A DNA stretch of 64,000 nucleotides from an uncultured Aquimarina sp. (GTDB lineage: Bacteria; Bacteroidota; Bacteroidia; Flavobacteriales; Flavobacteriaceae), in contig CANMDW010000002.1 of NCBI GenBank assembly GCA_947496705.1, positions 124,001 to 188,000 of the forward strand, given 5' to 3'. A program made the translations under genes and the position numbers. Position 1 is the first letter of the stretch. Each line of letters opens with the position of its first letter. Below, piece after piece: positions 63,203 to 64,000 of this stretch. The notes beneath the pieces were generated by a model. It had not been told where the DNA came from and made no database searches. It saw nothing but the letters and a program-made list of their open reading frames with translations.

Positions 63203-63367
63203 TAGTGTCTGGTCGGAAATAGGCAGTTTTTATAATTTGAATTATTTTTGATGGGATTTTAATTTTCTTTTTTGACGCAGATGCTTTAGCATCAGGTGAT
63301 AAAAAACAAATAAAAATAGCGCAAAAAGAAACAAATTTAATAGTGATATATTTCCGACCAGACACTA
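63203..63367. repeat. 165-bp MITE-like element, copy 2
   Basis: Same ends and length as 60004-60168, same orientation, differing at only four positions that I count (all C/T or G/A). It lies between the STAS-like gene and the aquaporin gene, 24 bp before the latter's stop. The two copies bracket about 3 kb with the photolyase, SDR, SRPBCC and STAS-like genes. Confidence 0.9.
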
Positions 63368-63391
63368 AATAAGTAATAGGGGGATCAAAGG

Positions 63392-64000
63392 TCAGCAATC
63401 ATCACAGCAATTGTCTGGTTTTACCAACTTACACGTTAAAACGGCCAGTAATGCTCCCAGAACCGGCGCAATAAAATATAGCCATTGATGCTCCCAATGC
63501 CCTGATAGTAATGCCGGACCCAATGATCTTGCGGGGTTCATCGAGGCCTTGGTTACAGGGCCGGCAAACATGGCTTCTAATGCAACAACGCCTCCAATTG
63601 CTATTCCTGCCATAGTACCAATTTCTTTAGAACCGGTAGATACGTTGATGATAACTACCATTAGGAAATACGTAAGCAGAAGCTCTAATACGAATGCTTT
63701 GTGACTATCGATCGTTGGTAAGGTCCCTCCTAAATATTCACTATCCGGGAATAAAAAAAGAAGCATACTACTGGCCAGGATGGCACCAACACATTGAGCA
63801 AATATATACTTTGGCACTTCTTTCCATTCGAATTTTTTTGCATAAGCAAAGGCAATACTAACTGCCGGATTAAAATGTGCTCCTGAGATTTCACCAAAAG
63901 CATAGATCATGGCCATCACTATTAACCCCCAGGTAATAGCTATACCCACATGAGTAACATCACCTCCTGTAACTTCATTAATAGTCATGGCACCTGTACC
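63392..64000 (-). CDS. Aquaporin (MIP family), 5' end cut by window edge
   Basis: About 203 visible residues; the codons before the first Met in the window read G-T-G-A, matching the FxGTGA stretch of aquaporin helix 1, so the gene starts beyond 64000. Both asparagine boxes are present: SGAHFNPAVSIAFA and ASMNPARSLGPALL. Conducts water or small neutral solutes through the inner membrane. The ending KPDNCCDDC is unusually Cys-rich. Direction is minus; upstream neighbours are outside the window. Confidence 0.92.
   Translation of the reverse strand, partial: GTGAMTINEVTGGDVTHVGIAITWGLIVMAMIYAFGEISGAHFNPAVSIAFAYAKKFEWKEVPKYIFAQCVGAILASSMLLFLFPDSEYLGGTLPTIDSHKAFVLELLLTYFLMVVIINVSTGSKEIGTMAGIAIGGVVALEAMFAGPVTKASMNPARSLGPALLSGHWEHQWLYFIAPVLGALLAVLTCKLVKPDNCCDDC

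Noticed and set aside
63198..63398. 66-codon minus-strand frame inside the second MITE copy
   Set aside because: Covers the repeat; the same stretch in the first copy is not an open frame of similar kind.
1..64000. CRISPR array, prophage or integrative element
   Set aside because: No regularly spaced identical repeats with unique spacers, no integrase, transposase, capsid or conjugation genes seen; the 28-bp array at 59291 has no variable spacers and only four units.

Overview
The window looks like chromosomal DNA of a marine, polysaccharide-degrading member of the Bacteroidota, most likely family Flavobacteriaceae. Sequence evidence: AT-rich intergenic DNA, a SusC/SusD pair with lipoprotein sulfatases, hybrid two-component regulators fused to AraC domains, Bacteroidota-restricted families (DUF4290, START-like, IorAB-type hydroxylase), a TAnnTTTG-type promoter in front of HU, and almost no Shine-Dalgarno motifs. 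A genus (for example Aquimarina-like) is only a guess. No phage, CRISPR array, rRNA or transposase gene is visible.

Layout: (1) 1-13 kb is a sulfated-glycan utilisation locus: a cut-off lipoprotein gene, a sulfatase and a propeller-type hybrid regulator on the minus strand, diverging from SusC, SusD and a second sulfatase on the plus strand. A second, TPR-type hybrid regulator follows at 13.1-16.0 kb, then a collagen-like lipoprotein. (2) 17.5-23.8 kb is housekeeping: tRNA-Met(CAT), START-like protein, PLP aminotransferase, YqgE, HU, fmt, recQ, P-loop NTPase. (3) 24.0-28.3 kb is a Tat-exported molybdenum hydroxylase with its maturation genes (IorA-like, IorB-like, XdhC, MocA). (4) 28.5-36.1 kb holds DUF493, DUF4290, murA (Cys to Asp type), a shortened DUF3050 protein, two Crp/Fnr-type regulators and a PAS histidine kinase. 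(5) 36.4-48.5 kb is an acyl-CoA catabolic cluster with two acyl-CoA dehydrogenases, an APH-type kinase, three SDRs, two MDR oxidoreductases and a MaoC hydratase, interrupted by a reverse-strand TPR histidine kinase. (6) 49.9-57.9 kb is a histidine-utilisation cluster (hutH-hutI-hutU-hutG, lysR) interrupted by an Imm11-like orphan gene. (7) 58.0-59.3 kb is satD plus DUF3307 behind a four-unit operator array. (8) 59.5-64 kb is a SnoaL-like protein, a photolyase/SDR/SRPBCC operon with a palindromic operator, a STAS-like protein and a truncated aquaporin gene.

Working logic: the PUL would bind sulfated oligosaccharides at the surface (SusCD), remove sulfate (sulfatases) and sense the products (hybrid regulators). 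The acyl-CoA cluster pairs an ACAD10/11-type dehydrogenase with an APH-type kinase, the combination used elsewhere to rearrange 4-hydroxyacyl-CoA via a phosphorylated intermediate. The hut genes convert histidine to glutamate and formamide. The photolyase operon has the layout of a light/stress-response unit.

The least expected content is non-coding. At least three families of 160-210 bp repeats with inverted ends sit between genes: a 160-bp family (18212-18371, 50902-51065, 56835-56994, plus relics), a 165-bp MITE-like pair flanked by TA (60004-60168 and 63203-63367) and a ~160-bp pair in opposite orientation (28283-28442 and 49635-49799). Add near-perfect palindromes at 17388 and 36188, a 28-bp iteron array before satD, and a 32-codon gene with its own terminator behind a cluster of five TTATTAAC motifs (49102-49563). 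Two gene starts (hutG, lysR) look artificially extended because the repeats are open in frame.
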